32,354 nucleotides of DNA from Sulfurimonadaceae bacterium (lineage in GTDB: Bacteria > Campylobacterota > Campylobacteria > Campylobacterales > Sulfurimonadaceae). The notes under the pieces were generated by a model that was not told the DNA's origin, searched no databases, and worked only from the letters and a program-made list of their open reading frames with translations. The stretch spans positions 2,539 to 34,892 of the forward strand of contig JADGDM010000026.1 in NCBI GenBank assembly GCA_016744905.1, in the 5' to 3' direction. The position numbers and the translations under genes were made by a program. This document shows positions 1-8,518 of this stretch, piece by piece. The first letter of the stretch is position 1. Each line of letters begins with the position of its first letter.

Positions 1-54
1 AGACTACTCTAATAGCCTTACAGACATTATGAATCAATTTTTCTTATATTTAGA

Positions 55-285
55 TTAAACGGAGAGATTAGTGTCTATTTGTTTATCAAGTGTAGTAAGT
101 TGTTTCTCAATTTCAAAGAGTTCGTGGCATTTTTTTACGTAAGCTTGTAGGACTTTCTTGGGGTCGTTATTAGATGAAAGACTCAAATCTTTATCTAACT
201 CATTTTCTAAGTAAATTGCGAATTCTTCTTCAAGATCGATATCAAAACGGTTTCCACTGAGTGTGATACTGATCTTTTTTTTCAT
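55..285 (-). CDS. small conserved-type protein, possibly ZapA-like
   Basis: A 76-residue protein I cannot name firmly. The N-terminus (KKKISITLSGNRFDIDL, residues 2-18) reads as a short beta hairpin, and the rest is charged and helical with heptad-like spacing towards the C-terminus. That layout (N-terminal beta strands, then a long helix) resembles ZapA, which bundles FtsZ at the division site, but the resemblance is only to the fold outline. It begins 2 bases after the stop of the upstream coiled-coil gene and has no clear ribosome binding site, so translation is probably coupled to that gene. No signal peptide or membrane segment. The pairing with a ZapB-like coiled-coil protein is the main reason to suspect a division role; this is inference. 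Confidence 0.7.
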   Translation of the reverse strand: MKKKISITLSGNRFDIDLEEEFAIYLENELDKDLSLSSNNDPKKVLQAYVKKCHELFEIEKQLTTLDKQIDTNLSV

Positions 286-287
286 AA

Positions 288-515
288 TTAAGCCATTATA
301 CTTTCAATTTTACTGATGATCTCTTCAATTTCAAGATCTTTCATGCTGTTCTCTTCAACTAAGCGGACATTATCTTGCTGAATGACATCATTTTGCGCTT
401 TTAATGTAATATTCTCATTACGTAACACTTCGATTTCAGATTTTAATTCTGCATGGGCACTTACTATTGTGCCTACTTTTTGACTTAATTTTTCTAGCGC
501 GCTGAGCTCTTCCAT
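288..515 (-). CDS. small coiled-coil protein, possibly ZapB-like
   Basis: A 75-residue protein that is almost entirely a predicted coiled coil: residues 5-72 carry hydrophobic residues (L, I, V) at heptad spacing between E, K, N and Q. There is no signal peptide or membrane segment. Size and composition match ZapB-type cell-division coiled coils, but such sequences are low in information and other short coiled-coil proteins look alike. The start is supported by a TAAGG ribosome binding site about 8 bases upstream, and a candidate extended -10 box lies at 548-553. It is the first gene of a two-gene unit with the small protein that starts 2 bases after its stop. Confidence 0.7.
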   Translation of the reverse strand: MEELSALEKLSQKVGTIVSAHAELKSEIEVLRNENITLKAQNDVIQQDNVRLVEENSMKDLEIEEIISKIESIMA

Positions 516-547
516 GGATAAACCTTACTGTTATTAACTTTTACCGC

Positions 548-553
548 ATTTTA
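548..553 (-). promoter_or_regulatory. candidate -10 box for the two small genes
   Basis: On the minus strand the sequence reads TGC-TAAAAT, an extended -10 box. This would start transcription near 541, about 25 bases before the ATG at 515. No -35 consensus is visible, which is normal for housekeeping promoters in Campylobacter and Helicobacter. Confidence 0.45.
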
Positions 554-607
554 GCATAAGCAGTTTAATACGAAGTAATATGATTGTGTTATTTTTGTTT
601 TGAAGGT

Positions 608-684
<77 letters not shown>

Positions 685-721
685 ACATTTGAGTTTTAAA
701 TTTGAAGTTTTAAATGAAGAG

Positions 722-747
722 TATCAAGTAGTAAAAACTACTTGATA
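722..747 (-). terminator. hairpin downstream of the cold-shock gene
   Basis: A perfect 11-base inverted repeat, TATCAAGTAGT and ACTACTTGATA, around an AAAA loop, beginning 6 bases after the cold-shock stop codon. The T-tract on the minus strand is poor (CTCTTCATTT), so it may act as an mRNA-stabilising 3' end as much as a terminator. It also separates the cold-shock gene from the tRNA gene downstream. Confidence 0.6.
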
Positions 748-753
748 GAAAGG

Positions 754-972
754 CTACAGACCTGTAACGTTTTCTGCTTGAGGGCCTTTTTCGCCTTCGC
801 CTACTTCGAAAGTCACTTTTTGACCTTCGTCTAGTGAAACACGACCGTGACCACTATTATTTACTTGACGAAAGTGTACAAATACATCTTTGCCGCCATC
901 TTCTTGCTCGATAAATCCAAAACCTTTTTCACTGTTGAACCATTTAACTGTTCCGTTTACTAATGTTGCCAT
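754..972 (-). CDS. cold-shock protein, CspA family
   Basis: A 72-residue single cold-shock domain that binds single-stranded RNA/DNA and melts mRNA structure. The RNP1 motif KGFGFI is at residues 16-21 and RNP2 VFVHF at 30-34, with the family start [13 protein letters not shown]. The start at 972 is chosen over an in-frame ATG 33 bases upstream because AAGGAA sits 6-10 bases before it and family members start with M-x-x-x-NGTVKWF. A candidate promoter at 1126-1131 gives a leader of about 147 bases, long for such a small gene and like the cold-responsive leader of E. coli cspA. It diverges from uvrB and is followed by a strong hairpin. Paralogues are common, so I give no letter to the gene name. 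Confidence 0.95.
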   Translation of the reverse strand: MATLVNGTVKWFNSEKGFGFIEQEDGGKDVFVHFRQVNNSGHGRVSLDEGQKVTFEVGEGEKGPQAENVTGL

Positions 973-1125
973 TTTAATTCCTTGTTTTTGTTTGAGTACA
1001 CCCAATTACTTAGGTGGTAAAAATCTAATATAAAGTTTTCTTTTAGGGCGAATGTACTGTAAACAAAAAGTTTCAATATAAAGCAGTCTTAAAGGATGTA
1101 ACTAGAATCATCTTTTCTTAAGCGC

Positions 1126-1131
1126 ATTATA
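1126..1131 (-). promoter_or_regulatory. candidate -10 box of the cold-shock gene
   Basis: The minus strand reads CAGT-TATAAT-GCGC, a perfect -10 hexamer. Transcription would start near 1119, so the cold-shock mRNA would have a leader of roughly 147 bases. The 1000-1195 gap holds this and the uvrB promoter on the other strand; I see no further gene in it. Confidence 0.5.
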
Positions 1132-1183
1132 ACTGAATTAAATACAAAGAGCAATATAAACGCATGTATTATCAATAAATAGC

Positions 1184-1189
1184 TATAAT
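1184..1189 (+). promoter_or_regulatory. -10 box directly before uvrB (leaderless start)
   Basis: AGC-TATAAT lies with its last base only 6 bases before the uvrB ATG at 1196. If this is the promoter, transcription starts at or within a base or two of the A of the ATG, giving a leaderless mRNA. In agreement, there is no purine-rich ribosome binding site before the ATG. Confidence 0.55.
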
Positions 1190-1195
1190 CCGTCT

Positions 1196-3178
1196 ATGAA
1201 TAAAACAAATCCTTTTGAAGTCCATACTCCTTATCAACCAGCGGGTGATCAGCCTAATGCTATTAAAGATATTATTGGTAGTATTAAGTCTAAAAACAAA
1301 TTTACAACCTTAGAAGGAGTCACGGGTAGTGGGAAAACCTATACTATGGCGAAGACCATAGAGGGTGTAAATATGCCGACCATTATCATGACACATAACA
1401 AAACCTTAGCGGCGCAACTCTACAGTGAATTTAAAGCTTTTTTCCCCAATAATCATGTTGAGTATTTTATTTCGTATTATGATTATTATCAGCCTGAGGC
1501 GTACATACCGCGTCAAGATCTTTTTATTGAAAAAGACAGTTCTGTTAATGAAGAGTTAGAACGTCTGCGTCTGAGTGCCACAGCAAATCTTCTTAGTTAT
1601 GATGATGTTATCGTTGTTGCTTCTGTTTCTGCCAACTATGGGTTGGGTGATCCTGAAGAGTATGAAAAGATGGTTCAAGTTGTTGAAATCGGGAATGAAA
1701 TTGCGCAGAAAAAGTTATTGCTCCGCCTTGTGGAGATGGGTTATAGTAGAAATGATAACTATTTTGACTCAGGACATATCCGTGTCGGTGGTGATGTCAT
1801 AGACGTATATCCACCTTACATGGCAGATCAAGCGGTACGTATAGAATTTTTTGGTGATGAGATAGACAGTATTTACTACTTTGATCCCGTATCCAATAAA
1901 AAACTCGAAGATCTCAAAAAAGCGACTATCTATGCCACGTCTCAATTTTCTGTCTCTCAAGATAAACTTAAAGTAGCACAACAAAGAATAGAAGATGAGT
2001 TAGGAGAACGTTTAGACTTTTTACTTAAAGAAGATCGCCTTGTCGAAGCCCAACGCCTTCGTCAACGCGTTGAGTTTGACTTAGAAATGTTAGAAAGTAC
2101 TGGCATGTGTAAGGGAATCGAAAATTATTCTCGTCACTTAACTGAGAAAAAAGAGGGGGAAGCACCGTATACTTTACTTGACTACTTCTCACTTCATCAT
2201 GATGAATTTCTTATTATCGTGGATGAGTCACATGTAAGTATTCCTCAGTTTCGTGGAATGCACGCAGGTGACAGATCAAGAAAAGAGGTATTGGTTGAGT
2301 ATGGATTTAGATTGCCCAGCGCGCTGGATAATCGTCCACTGAAGCAAGATGAATTTTTAGAGAAGTCTCCGTACTATCTTTTTGTTTCCGCAACTCCAAA
2401 TGAATTTGAACTTGATTTATCCCCAGTCACAGCCAAACAAATCATACGTCCTACAGGACTGCTCGACCCCGTTATCACTATCCGACCTTCGGATAATCAA
2501 GTTGAAGATATTCATGATGAGATTATTAAAACCGTAGCCAAAGGGGACAGGGTTCTCCTTACAGTACTAACAAAAAAAATGGCGGAACAGTTAACAAAAT
2601 ACTTAGCTGACTTAGGTGTTAAAATTCAATACATGCACTCAGACATTGATGCCATTGAACGAAATCAAATTATACGTTCTTTACGCATGGGTGATTTTGA
2701 TGTGTTGGTGGGTATCAACCTCCTTCGCGAAGGATTAGATCTACCAGAAGTCAGTCTTATCGCCATTTTAGACGCAGATAAAGAGGGATTTTTACGTTCA
2801 GAAACTGCTTTGGTTCAAACTATCGGTCGTGCAGCTCGTAACTCAGAGGGACGTGTAATTTTGTATGCCAACAAAATGACTGGATCTATGCAGCGCGCTA
2901 TTGATAAAACCAATGACCGACGTGCCATACAAGATGCACATAACAAAAAAAATGGAATCACTCCGACAACCGTTAAACGTCTTTTAGACACTGATCTTAA
3001 AGTTGATGATATGGGTGAACTTTATAATAAAAGTAAAAATGCAGAAAAAATGCCAGCTATTGAGAGGCAAAAACTCGTTAAAGAACTCAACGCTAAAATG
3101 AAAGTTGCGGCAAAAAATTTAGACTTTGAAGAAGCAGCGCGCTTACGTGATGAGATAGTAAAAATGAAGAAGTTATAA
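1196..3178 (+). CDS. uvrB: UvrABC excinuclease subunit B
   Basis: DNA-damage recognition helicase of nucleotide excision repair; it is loaded by UvrA, verifies the lesion and recruits UvrC. Length is 660 residues, normal for the family. Visible parts: PYQPAGDQP at residues 12-20, Walker A GVTGSGKT at 41-48, the aromatic damage-probing beta hairpin ([12 protein letters not shown]) at 94-105, the DESH Walker B box at 343-346, motif [11 protein letters not shown] at 541-549, and the C-terminal UVR domain that contacts UvrC at about 622-657. There is no ribosome binding site, and the -10 box is only 6 bases upstream, so the mRNA is probably leaderless. dedA follows after 15 bases and is probably co-transcribed. 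Confidence 0.98.
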   Translation: MNKTNPFEVHTPYQPAGDQPNAIKDIIGSIKSKNKFTTLEGVTGSGKTYTMAKTIEGVNMPTIIMTHNKTLAAQLYSEFKAFFPNNHVEYFISYYDYYQPEAYIPRQDLFIEKDSSVNEELERLRLSATANLLSYDDVIVVASVSANYGLGDPEEYEKMVQVVEIGNEIAQKKLLLRLVEMGYSRNDNYFDSGHIRVGGDVIDVYPPYMADQAVRIEFFGDEIDSIYYFDPVSNKKLEDLKKATIYATSQFSVSQDKLKVAQQRIEDELGERLDFLLKEDRLVEAQRLRQRVEFDLEMLESTGMCKGIENYSRHLTEKKEGEAPYTLLDYFSLHHDEFLIIVDESHVSIPQFRGMHAGDRSRKEVLVEYGFRLPSALDNRPLKQDEFLEKSPYYLFVSATPNEFELDLSPVTAKQIIRPTGLLDPVITIRPSDNQVEDIHDEIIKTVAKGDRVLLTVLTKKMAEQLTKYLADLGVKIQYMHSDIDAIERNQIIRSLRMGDFDVLVGINLLREGLDLPEVSLIAILDADKEGFLRSETALVQTIGRAARNSEGRVILYANKMTGSMQRAIDKTNDRRAIQDAHNKKNGITPTTVKRLLDTDLKVDDMGELYNKSKNAEKMPAIERQKLVKELNAKMKVAAKNLDFEEAARLRDEIVKMKKL

Positions 3179-3193
3179 ACTAAAAGGTTATTT

Positions 3194-3766
3194 ATGGAAG
3201 AGATGTTTACAAAAATTGAGACGTATGGATATATCGCTATATTTTTATATTCACTAGGTGGTGGCTTTGTCGGTTTAATGGCGGGTGCGGTATTGGCATT
3301 TGCAGGAAAGTTAGATTTGGGCTTAGTTATGGGCGTTGCTTTTGTCTCTAACTACCTAGGGGATATGCTTCTTTTTTATCTGGCGCGCTACGAACAGGCT
3401 CAAGTCAAACCTTATTTAATCAAACATAGACGTAAACTTGCTCTTTCACATCTTCTAATGAAAAAATATGGCTCTTGGATTGTTGTTATGCAAAAATTTG
3501 TTTATGGAATAAAGACACTTATTCCTATCGCCATTGGACTCACTAAATATGAGTTTAAAAAATTCGGAATTATAAACTTAGTAGCCTCTGCTATCTGGGT
3601 TACTGCAGTTGGTTTTGGTAGTTATGCGGTAGGTGAGAGCATTATGAGTCTGTTTGGACTGATCGGTGATAAACCTTGGATTGCTCCACTGATTTTATTT
3701 AGCTTTGGTGGACTTTTGTGGTTTTATCTTGAGATGGCAACTAAAAAGAAAAAACCTCGCACCTAA
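3194..3766 (+). CDS. DedA family membrane protein
   Basis: A 190-residue inner-membrane protein of the DedA/VTT (SNARE-associated) family, members of which are implicated in lipid flipping and envelope homeostasis. Hydrophobic segments lie at about residues 12-38, 42-62, 105-116, 123-148 and 161-179. The family signature is seen as GD at 56-57 and the FVYGIKTLIPIAIG stretch at 102-115, which has K in place of the more usual second arginine. The basic tail KKKKPRT is consistent with the positive-inside rule. It starts 15 bases after uvrB with an AAAGG ribosome binding site. Its stop codon lies in the loop of the pckA terminator hairpin. Confidence 0.9.
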   Translation: MEEMFTKIETYGYIAIFLYSLGGGFVGLMAGAVLAFAGKLDLGLVMGVAFVSNYLGDMLLFYLARYEQAQVKPYLIKHRRKLALSHLLMKKYGSWIVVMQKFVYGIKTLIPIAIGLTKYEFKKFGIINLVASAIWVTAVGFGSYAVGESIMSLFGLIGDKPWIAPLILFSFGGLLWFYLEMATKKKKPRT

Positions 3767-3774
3767 GTGCGAAG
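3742..3774 (-). terminator. intrinsic terminator of pckA
   Basis: On the minus strand a TCGCAC/GTGCGA stem with a 4-base TTAG loop (plus-strand 3757-3772) is followed by GG and TTTTTTCTTTTT, a classic intrinsic terminator 13 bases after the pckA stop. It lies inside the last codons of dedA on the opposite strand. There is no T-tract in the plus direction, so it should act only on pckA transcripts. Confidence 0.85.
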
Positions 3775-3785
3775 AGAGATAACTG

Positions 3786-5369
3786 TTAATCGTGGTAAGG
3801 ACCCGCTGAAGAATAGTCAAATTCACTGTTCTCTTGTTGGTACTTCTTAAAGTTAGCAACAAACATATCTGCCAATTTGTCACGTGTTTTGTCAAAGGCA
3901 GCTTTATCTTCCCAAGCGTTACGTGGATTTAGAACCTTAGTATCTACTCCATTTAATGTTTTAGGAACGTGCAATCTAAATGTCATTGTTGTATCAAATT
4001 CAGACTCTTGAATTGATCCATCAAGAATGGCAGTGATACATGCACGAGTATTTTTGATACTCATACGTTTACCAACACCATAAACACCACCAGTCCAGCC
4101 TGTGTTTACAAGATAAACATTTACGCCATGTTTGTCAATTTTCTCACCAAGAAGTTTGGCATAAACTGTTGGATGTAGTGGTAAAAATGCTTCACCAAAA
4201 CATGCACTAAATGCTGCTACTGGTTCAGTAATACCACGCTCAGTTCCTGCTACTTTAGCTGTATAACCACTTAAAAAGTAGTACATTGCTTGTTCTTTAG
4301 TCAGTTTTGATACTGGAGGTAAAACACCAAATGCATCCGCTGTTAAAAAGATAATATTTTTAGGATGTCCTGCTTGAAGTGAAGGTACATGATTTTCAAT
4401 ATGCTCAATAGGATATGAAACACGAGTATTTTCAGTCTTTTCACTGCTCTCGTAATTTACTTCACCTTCACCATACGTGACTACATTTTCTAAAAGTGCA
4501 TTTGTTTTAATTGCACCATAGATTTCTGGTTCACTTTTTTCATCAAGGTCAATTACTTTTGCGTAACATCCACCCTCAAAGTTAAAAACACCATCGTCAT
4601 CCCAACCATGCTCATCATCACCGATTAAAGCCCGGTTTGGATCAGTAGACAATGTTGTTTTACCTGTTCCACTTAGACCAAAGAATAGTGCAGTATCACC
4701 GTCTTCCCCTACATTTGCTGAACAGTGCATAGAGAGTTTATTTTCTAGTGGTAACCAGTAGTTCATCATTGAAAAAATACCTTTTTTCAACTCACCACCA
4801 TAATAGGTTCCACCAATAATTCCAACATTTTCTTCGACATTGAACATTACAAACACTTCAGAGTTAAGACCATGCTCTTTCCATTTTGGATTAGAGGTTT
4901 TACATGCATTATAAACAGTAAAATCTGGCTCAAAGTTTTCTAACTCTTCTTCTGTTGGGCGAATAAACATATTTTTTACAAAATGTGCTTGCCACGCAAT
5001 TTCTGTTACAAATCGTACAGAGCGTTTACTTGCGGCACTTGAACCACAAAAGACATCTGTTACATAAAGATCTATTCCGCTTAGTTGCTCTTTAGCTACA
5101 ATAGAGAGTTCGTCAAAGATATCTTTTGATACTGGTTGATTGATATCACCCCATGAGATATATTTATTTGATTCAGCTTGATCAACAAAAAATTTATCTT
5201 TTGGGCTTCTACCCGTAAATATACCTGTATCAACAGCAGTGGCACCTGTCTTCATCTGTTGTACTTCGCCATTATCAAGCTCGTGCTTAATCATCTCCTC
5301 ATAACTTAAGTTATGAAAGACTTTACCAACGTTCTTTAGGCCGAGTGTTTCCATATGTTCAGAAATCAT
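3786..5369 (-). CDS. pckA: phosphoenolpyruvate carboxykinase (ATP)
   Basis: Catalyses oxaloacetate + ATP to phosphoenolpyruvate + CO2 + ADP, the committing step of gluconeogenesis and the link from the (reductive) TCA cycle to sugars. At 527 residues it has the length of the ATP-dependent family. Motifs: TGRSPKDKF (52-60, oxaloacetate-binding arginine), GGTYYGGE with K195/K196 (186-196), the kinase-1 P-loop GLSGTGKTT (231-239), and the metal-binding DDEHGW (251-256). All expected active-site residues that I can place are present. The start is supported by a candidate promoter 30 bases upstream, although the ribosome binding site (AAGAAG) is modest. It is monocistronic, between its own promoter and terminator. 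Confidence 0.98.
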   Translation of the reverse strand: MISEHMETLGLKNVGKVFHNLSYEEMIKHELDNGEVQQMKTGATAVDTGIFTGRSPKDKFFVDQAESNKYISWGDINQPVSKDIFDELSIVAKEQLSGIDLYVTDVFCGSSAASKRSVRFVTEIAWQAHFVKNMFIRPTEEELENFEPDFTVYNACKTSNPKWKEHGLNSEVFVMFNVEENVGIIGGTYYGGELKKGIFSMMNYWLPLENKLSMHCSANVGEDGDTALFFGLSGTGKTTLSTDPNRALIGDDEHGWDDDGVFNFEGGCYAKVIDLDEKSEPEIYGAIKTNALLENVVTYGEGEVNYESSEKTENTRVSYPIEHIENHVPSLQAGHPKNIIFLTADAFGVLPPVSKLTKEQAMYYFLSGYTAKVAGTERGITEPVAAFSACFGEAFLPLHPTVYAKLLGEKIDKHGVNVYLVNTGWTGGVYGVGKRMSIKNTRACITAILDGSIQESEFDTTMTFRLHVPKTLNGVDTKVLNPRNAWEDKAAFDKTRDKLADMFVANFKKYQQENSEFDYSSAGPYHD

Positions 5370-5397
5370 AAATTCTTCTTTTTATTTTGATAACGGA

Positions 5398-5403
5398 ATT
5401 ATA
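5398..5403 (-). promoter_or_regulatory. candidate pckA promoter -10 box
   Basis: The minus strand reads TGT-TATAAT, a perfect extended -10 box, placing the start of transcription near 5391 and giving pckA a leader of about 22 bases. It lies in the divergent pckA/rpe gap. Confidence 0.6.
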
Positions 5404-5472
5404 ACAGATGTTTGTCTGTATAAAAGATTAAATTATGAAAATAGTTTCACATTAACTGAATTATCTTTTGGA

Positions 5473-5478
5473 TAAAAT
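5473..5478 (+). promoter_or_regulatory. candidate rpe-trpF operon -10 box
   Basis: TAAAAT preceded by TTTTGGA. It would start transcription near 5485, just before the AAGAGG ribosome binding site of rpe. The match is weaker than that of the divergent pckA box. Confidence 0.4.
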
Positions 5479-5502
5479 AAGAAAAATTAAAAAGAGGTCC
5501 TT

Positions 5503-6144
5503 ATGCTTGTAGCTCCTAGTATATTATCAGCTGATTTTGGTAACCTAGCGCGTGATGTAAAAAATATTTGTGATTCAGGCTGTGACCTTGTTCATGTAGA
5601 TGTTATGGATGGTCATTTTGTTCCAAACTTAACTATCGGACCTGTTGTTGTTTCCGCCGTTGCGAAAGCTGCGACTAAAGGTTTAGATATTCACTTAATG
5701 GTAGAAAATAATACTTTTTTTGTTGAACTTTTTGCCCCATTAAAACCTGAATATATCTCGTTTCATATAGAAGAAGAGAAACATCCCCACCGTTTAATTC
5801 AAAAAATACGTTCTTTAGGTATTAAACCAGCCATTGTTTTAAATCCTCATACAACACCAGAATCTATAGAATTTCTATTAAAAGATTTAGATATGGTGTT
5901 ACTAATGAGTGTTAATCCTGGTTTTGGTGGACAAAGTTTTATAGAAAGTGTTATAGAAAAGGCATCTCGTCTTAATGAAATGCGTAATCGTCTTAATCCT
6001 AACTGTCTTATTGAAGTTGATGGAGGAGTGAATGATAAAAATATTCACGATCTTAAAGAGGCAGGTGTTGATGTAGTTGTCGCTGGATCTTATGTATTTA
6101 AACATGAAAATATCGAGACTGCTATTAAAAGCTTACAGGTTTAA
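5503..6144 (+). CDS. rpe: ribulose-phosphate 3-epimerase
   Basis: Interconverts ribulose 5-phosphate and xylulose 5-phosphate in the pentose phosphate pathway. A 213-residue TIM barrel with the metal ligands in place: H31 and D33 (in HVDVMDGHFVPN), H64 (DIHLM) and D173 (EVDGG). S7 and the MSVNPGFGGQ phosphate loop at 135-144 are also present. AAGAGG lies 7 bases before the ATG. First gene of a compact operon: the stop is 2 bases before the TTG start of trpF. Confidence 0.97.
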   Translation: MLVAPSILSADFGNLARDVKNICDSGCDLVHVDVMDGHFVPNLTIGPVVVSAVAKAATKGLDIHLMVENNTFFVELFAPLKPEYISFHIEEEKHPHRLIQKIRSLGIKPAIVLNPHTTPESIEFLLKDLDMVLLMSVNPGFGGQSFIESVIEKASRLNEMRNRLNPNCLIEVDGGVNDKNIHDLKEAGVDVVVAGSYVFKHENIETAIKSLQV

Positions 6145-6146
6145 AT

Positions 6147-6737
6147 TTGCGCGTAAAAATTTGTGGCATCACCTCTTATGAAGATGCAATTATGGCGATT
6201 AATACTGGAGCTGATGCACTAGGTTTTGTTTTTTATGATAAATCACCTAGGTATATCAGCGCGCTAGAAGCACATAAAATCATCAAAAAGCTTCCTCCTT
6301 TTATTGAAAAAGTAGGTCTTTTTGTCAACCATAGTGCTAAAGAAATTAACATCATGAGTCAAGAATCAAAAATAACTTTAGCACAGATACACTTTGAAGC
6401 CAGTGAGAATACCCTCAACGCGCTAGATATTCCTTATATAGAAGTCAAACGTGTGCAATCAAAAGAAGAGTTATTAAAACTCGATAATAAGTACTATCTC
6501 GTAGATGCCTATTGTGAAGCTTATGGTGGAGTTGGAAAACGTATTAATTTAGAGTGGTTTGATAATATTGATTGCTCAAAGCTTATTTTAGCAGGTGGAC
6601 TCAGTCCTCAAAATATTCATGAAATTTCCCCTTATAACTTTTTTGGTGCAGATGTAAGTTCAAGCGTCGAGCGCGCTAAGGGTGTTAAAGATGCAAAAAA
6701 AACAGAGCAATTTATTATAAAAGCCAAAGCACTCTAA
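6147..6737 (+). CDS. trpF: phosphoribosylanthranilate isomerase
   Basis: Converts phosphoribosyl-anthranilate to CdRP, the third step of tryptophan synthesis. A 196-residue TIM barrel starting RVKICGIT, with the general base C6 and general acid D120 (LVDAY). The phosphate-binding loops are AGGLSPQN (149-156) and GADVSSSVE (167-175). The start is a TTG at 6147, 2 bases after the rpe stop; no in-frame ATG lies at the conserved N-terminus. Translation is probably coupled to rpe. It is detached from any other trp gene in this window, sitting instead between a pentose-phosphate gene and a nuclease gene. Confidence 0.95.
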   Translation: MRVKICGITSYEDAIMAINTGADALGFVFYDKSPRYISALEAHKIIKKLPPFIEKVGLFVNHSAKEINIMSQESKITLAQIHFEASENTLNALDIPYIEVKRVQSKEELLKLDNKYYLVDAYCEAYGGVGKRINLEWFDNIDCSKLILAGGLSPQNIHEISPYNFFGADVSSSVERAKGVKDAKKTEQFIIKAKAL

Positions 6738-7546
6738 TGTTTAGGTTAAGCAATGAACAAATTCAAGGGCTTAGTAAAAAAGGACTTTCTCATAAAATGT
6801 TTTTTGAACAGTGCCCTTTTAATGTAGAAGAGTGCCTAGAAATAGCGCGTGCACAGGGTATTGAAGTTTACAACCGAAGAGGAAAATACTATTTTCAATC
6901 TTGTGAAACACTTATTCCTGAAGAGAACTATTGCATAGTAGATATTGAAGCCAATGGCTCAGATACTAAAAAGCACCAAGTTATTGAAATTGGTGCTGTT
7001 AAAATTAAAAATGGTGTTATTATTGATACCTTTGATAGTTTGGTTTATTGTGAAGAGATATCTAAACATATCACTAAATTAACGGGAATTACAGCAGAAG
7101 ATACAAAGGATGCACCTTATTTAAATAAGGTTATGCAAGACTTTCGTCTCTTTCTCGGTACTGATATTTTTGTTGCGCACGCAGTGAAATTTGATTACAA
7201 CTATATATCTGCTATGTTTGAGCGCTGTAATTTACTTCCATTACAAAATAGACCCCTATGTAGTATAGATTTGGCTGAACGTTCTTTTGTCTCTTTTAAG
7301 TATGGTCTTCAATACCTTAATGATAATCTCAAACTATATGAATCTGCTACCCATCATCGCGCGCTTTCTGATGCGATGACTACTGTAAAATTGTTTCAAT
7401 ACACTTTGAAACATATAGATAGAGAAATTAGAACCAGTGAAGATTTGATACGTTTTTCTAAAGAAGCTAAAAGATTTAAACGGCCAATGTTTGATCCAAA
7501 TATTGTTGAAGAGAATTTAAAAAGAGAGAAGAGTTTAAAAAAGTAG
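6737..7546 (+). CDS. DnaQ-like 3'-5' exonuclease (DEDDh)
   Basis: A 269-residue protein with an exonuclease domain of the DnaQ/epsilon type at about residues 64-225. The catalytic acids are visible: D69 and E71 (VDIEANG), D153 (HAVKFDYN), and H207 and D212 (HHRALSDA), i.e. the DEDDh class. It could be the proofreading subunit of DNA polymerase III or a stand-alone 3'-5' exonuclease; the sequence alone does not decide. The first 60 residues form an extra region outside the exonuclease fold, and the C-terminal 40 residues are basic. The ATG overlaps the trpF stop by one base (TAATG), so translation is coupled. Confidence 0.88.
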   Translation: MFRLSNEQIQGLSKKGLSHKMFFEQCPFNVEECLEIARAQGIEVYNRRGKYYFQSCETLIPEENYCIVDIEANGSDTKKHQVIEIGAVKIKNGVIIDTFDSLVYCEEISKHITKLTGITAEDTKDAPYLNKVMQDFRLFLGTDIFVAHAVKFDYNYISAMFERCNLLPLQNRPLCSIDLAERSFVSFKYGLQYLNDNLKLYESATHHRALSDAMTTVKLFQYTLKHIDREIRTSEDLIRFSKEAKRFKRPMFDPNIVEENLKREKSLKK

Positions 7547-7562
7547 AACTGGCTTTCGCCAG
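7535..7562 (-). terminator. intrinsic terminator of accA
   Basis: On the minus strand CTGGC-GAAA-GCCAG (plus-strand 7549-7562) is a 5-base-pair stem with a GNRA tetraloop, followed by TTCTACTTTTTT. It starts 7 bases after the accA stop, and its T-tract runs into the end of the convergent exonuclease gene. Confidence 0.75.
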
Positions 7563-7569
7563 CTAAATA

Positions 7570-8505
7570 TTATTCGCTGAAAGCGCCTACCGAAGTCAGA
7601 CGTATGTAACGCTGATCTAAACGATCTTTACTTGAAGTATCTTTATAAGATATTACAGTGGAGATGAAATAATCAGCAATGGCATTCGCTGCACCTTCAC
7701 GATCACGGTGTGCTCCAATTAGTGGTTCATCAATAACATCATCAACTAAATCCAAATCTTTAAGATCAGAACTTGTAATTTTTAATGCCTTAGTCGCTGT
7801 CTCAACCTTTGAAGGGTCATTCCAAAGAATTGCTGAACAGCCCTCCGGTGAGATAACACTAAAGACTGAGTAACGCATCATCGCCAATTTATCAGCAACA
7901 CCAATTGCTAAAGCACCACCAGAGCCACCTTCACCGATAACCACTGAAACAGTCACTGTATCAAGTTGTGAAAGTTCAAGTAAATTACGTGCAATCGCTT
8001 CTGATTGGTTACGTTCTTCTGCACCTAAACCTGGATATGCACCCGGAGTATCGATAAGCATTAAAAGTGGCATATTAAACTTTTCAGCCATTTTTGCAGC
8101 GCGTAGCGCCTTACGATAACCTTCTGGATTTGGCATACCAAAATTACGTTTTAACTTATTTTTAGTTCCACGCCCTTTTTGTTCGCCAATAACCATCGTA
8201 CGTTGACCTTGGATATAACCGATATAACAGACAATTGCTTGATCGTCCGCAAAATGACGATCACCATGAATTTCATATTTATCTTCTAAAATAATATTAA
8301 TATAATCAAGGGCATATGGTCTGTCTTGATGACGTGCCAATTGTAGTTCTTGGTAAGGAGATAAGTTTTTATAGGTCTTAGCAACTTCTTTTTCAAGATC
8401 TTTCTTGAAAATTTCTACTGCATTTACATCATGACGAACCTCTGCTGAGATTACATCATCTTGTATCTGCTTTATTTTTTGTTCAAAATCTAAATATGTT
8501 GCCAT
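7570..8505 (-). CDS. accA: acetyl-CoA carboxylase carboxyltransferase subunit alpha
   Basis: Alpha half of the carboxyltransferase that moves CO2 from biotin to acetyl-CoA, making malonyl-CoA for fatty-acid synthesis; it works with AccD, which is not in this window. Length of 311 residues is normal. Conserved stretches: IDTPGAYPG (151-159), the oxyanion-type [10 protein letters not shown] (191-200) and [10 protein letters not shown] (219-228). AGAAGGA precedes the ATG by 6 bases. It lies 13 bases after the fabF stop, so the two are co-transcribed and end at a shared terminator. Confidence 0.97.
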   Translation of the reverse strand: MATYLDFEQKIKQIQDDVISAEVRHDVNAVEIFKKDLEKEVAKTYKNLSPYQELQLARHQDRPYALDYINIILEDKYEIHGDRHFADDQAIVCYIGYIQGQRTMVIGEQKGRGTKNKLKRNFGMPNPEGYRKALRAAKMAEKFNMPLLMLIDTPGAYPGLGAEERNQSEAIARNLLELSQLDTVTVSVVIGEGGSGGALAIGVADKLAMMRYSVFSVISPEGCSAILWNDPSKVETATKALKITSSDLKDLDLVDDVIDEPLIGAHRDREGAANAIADYFISTVISYKDTSSKDRLDQRYIRLTSVGAFSE

Positions 8506-8518
8506 GGGTGTCCTTCTA

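Noticed and set aside
1-54. Possible start of another minus-strand gene at the left edge (a TTG codon near 37 opens a frame to base 1).
   Set aside because: Only about a dozen codons are visible, with no clear ribosome binding site; nothing can be supported in 1-54.
7549-7562. The accA terminator hairpin as a two-way terminator for the convergent exonuclease operon.
   Set aside because: In the plus direction the stem is followed by CTAAATATTATT, not a T-tract.
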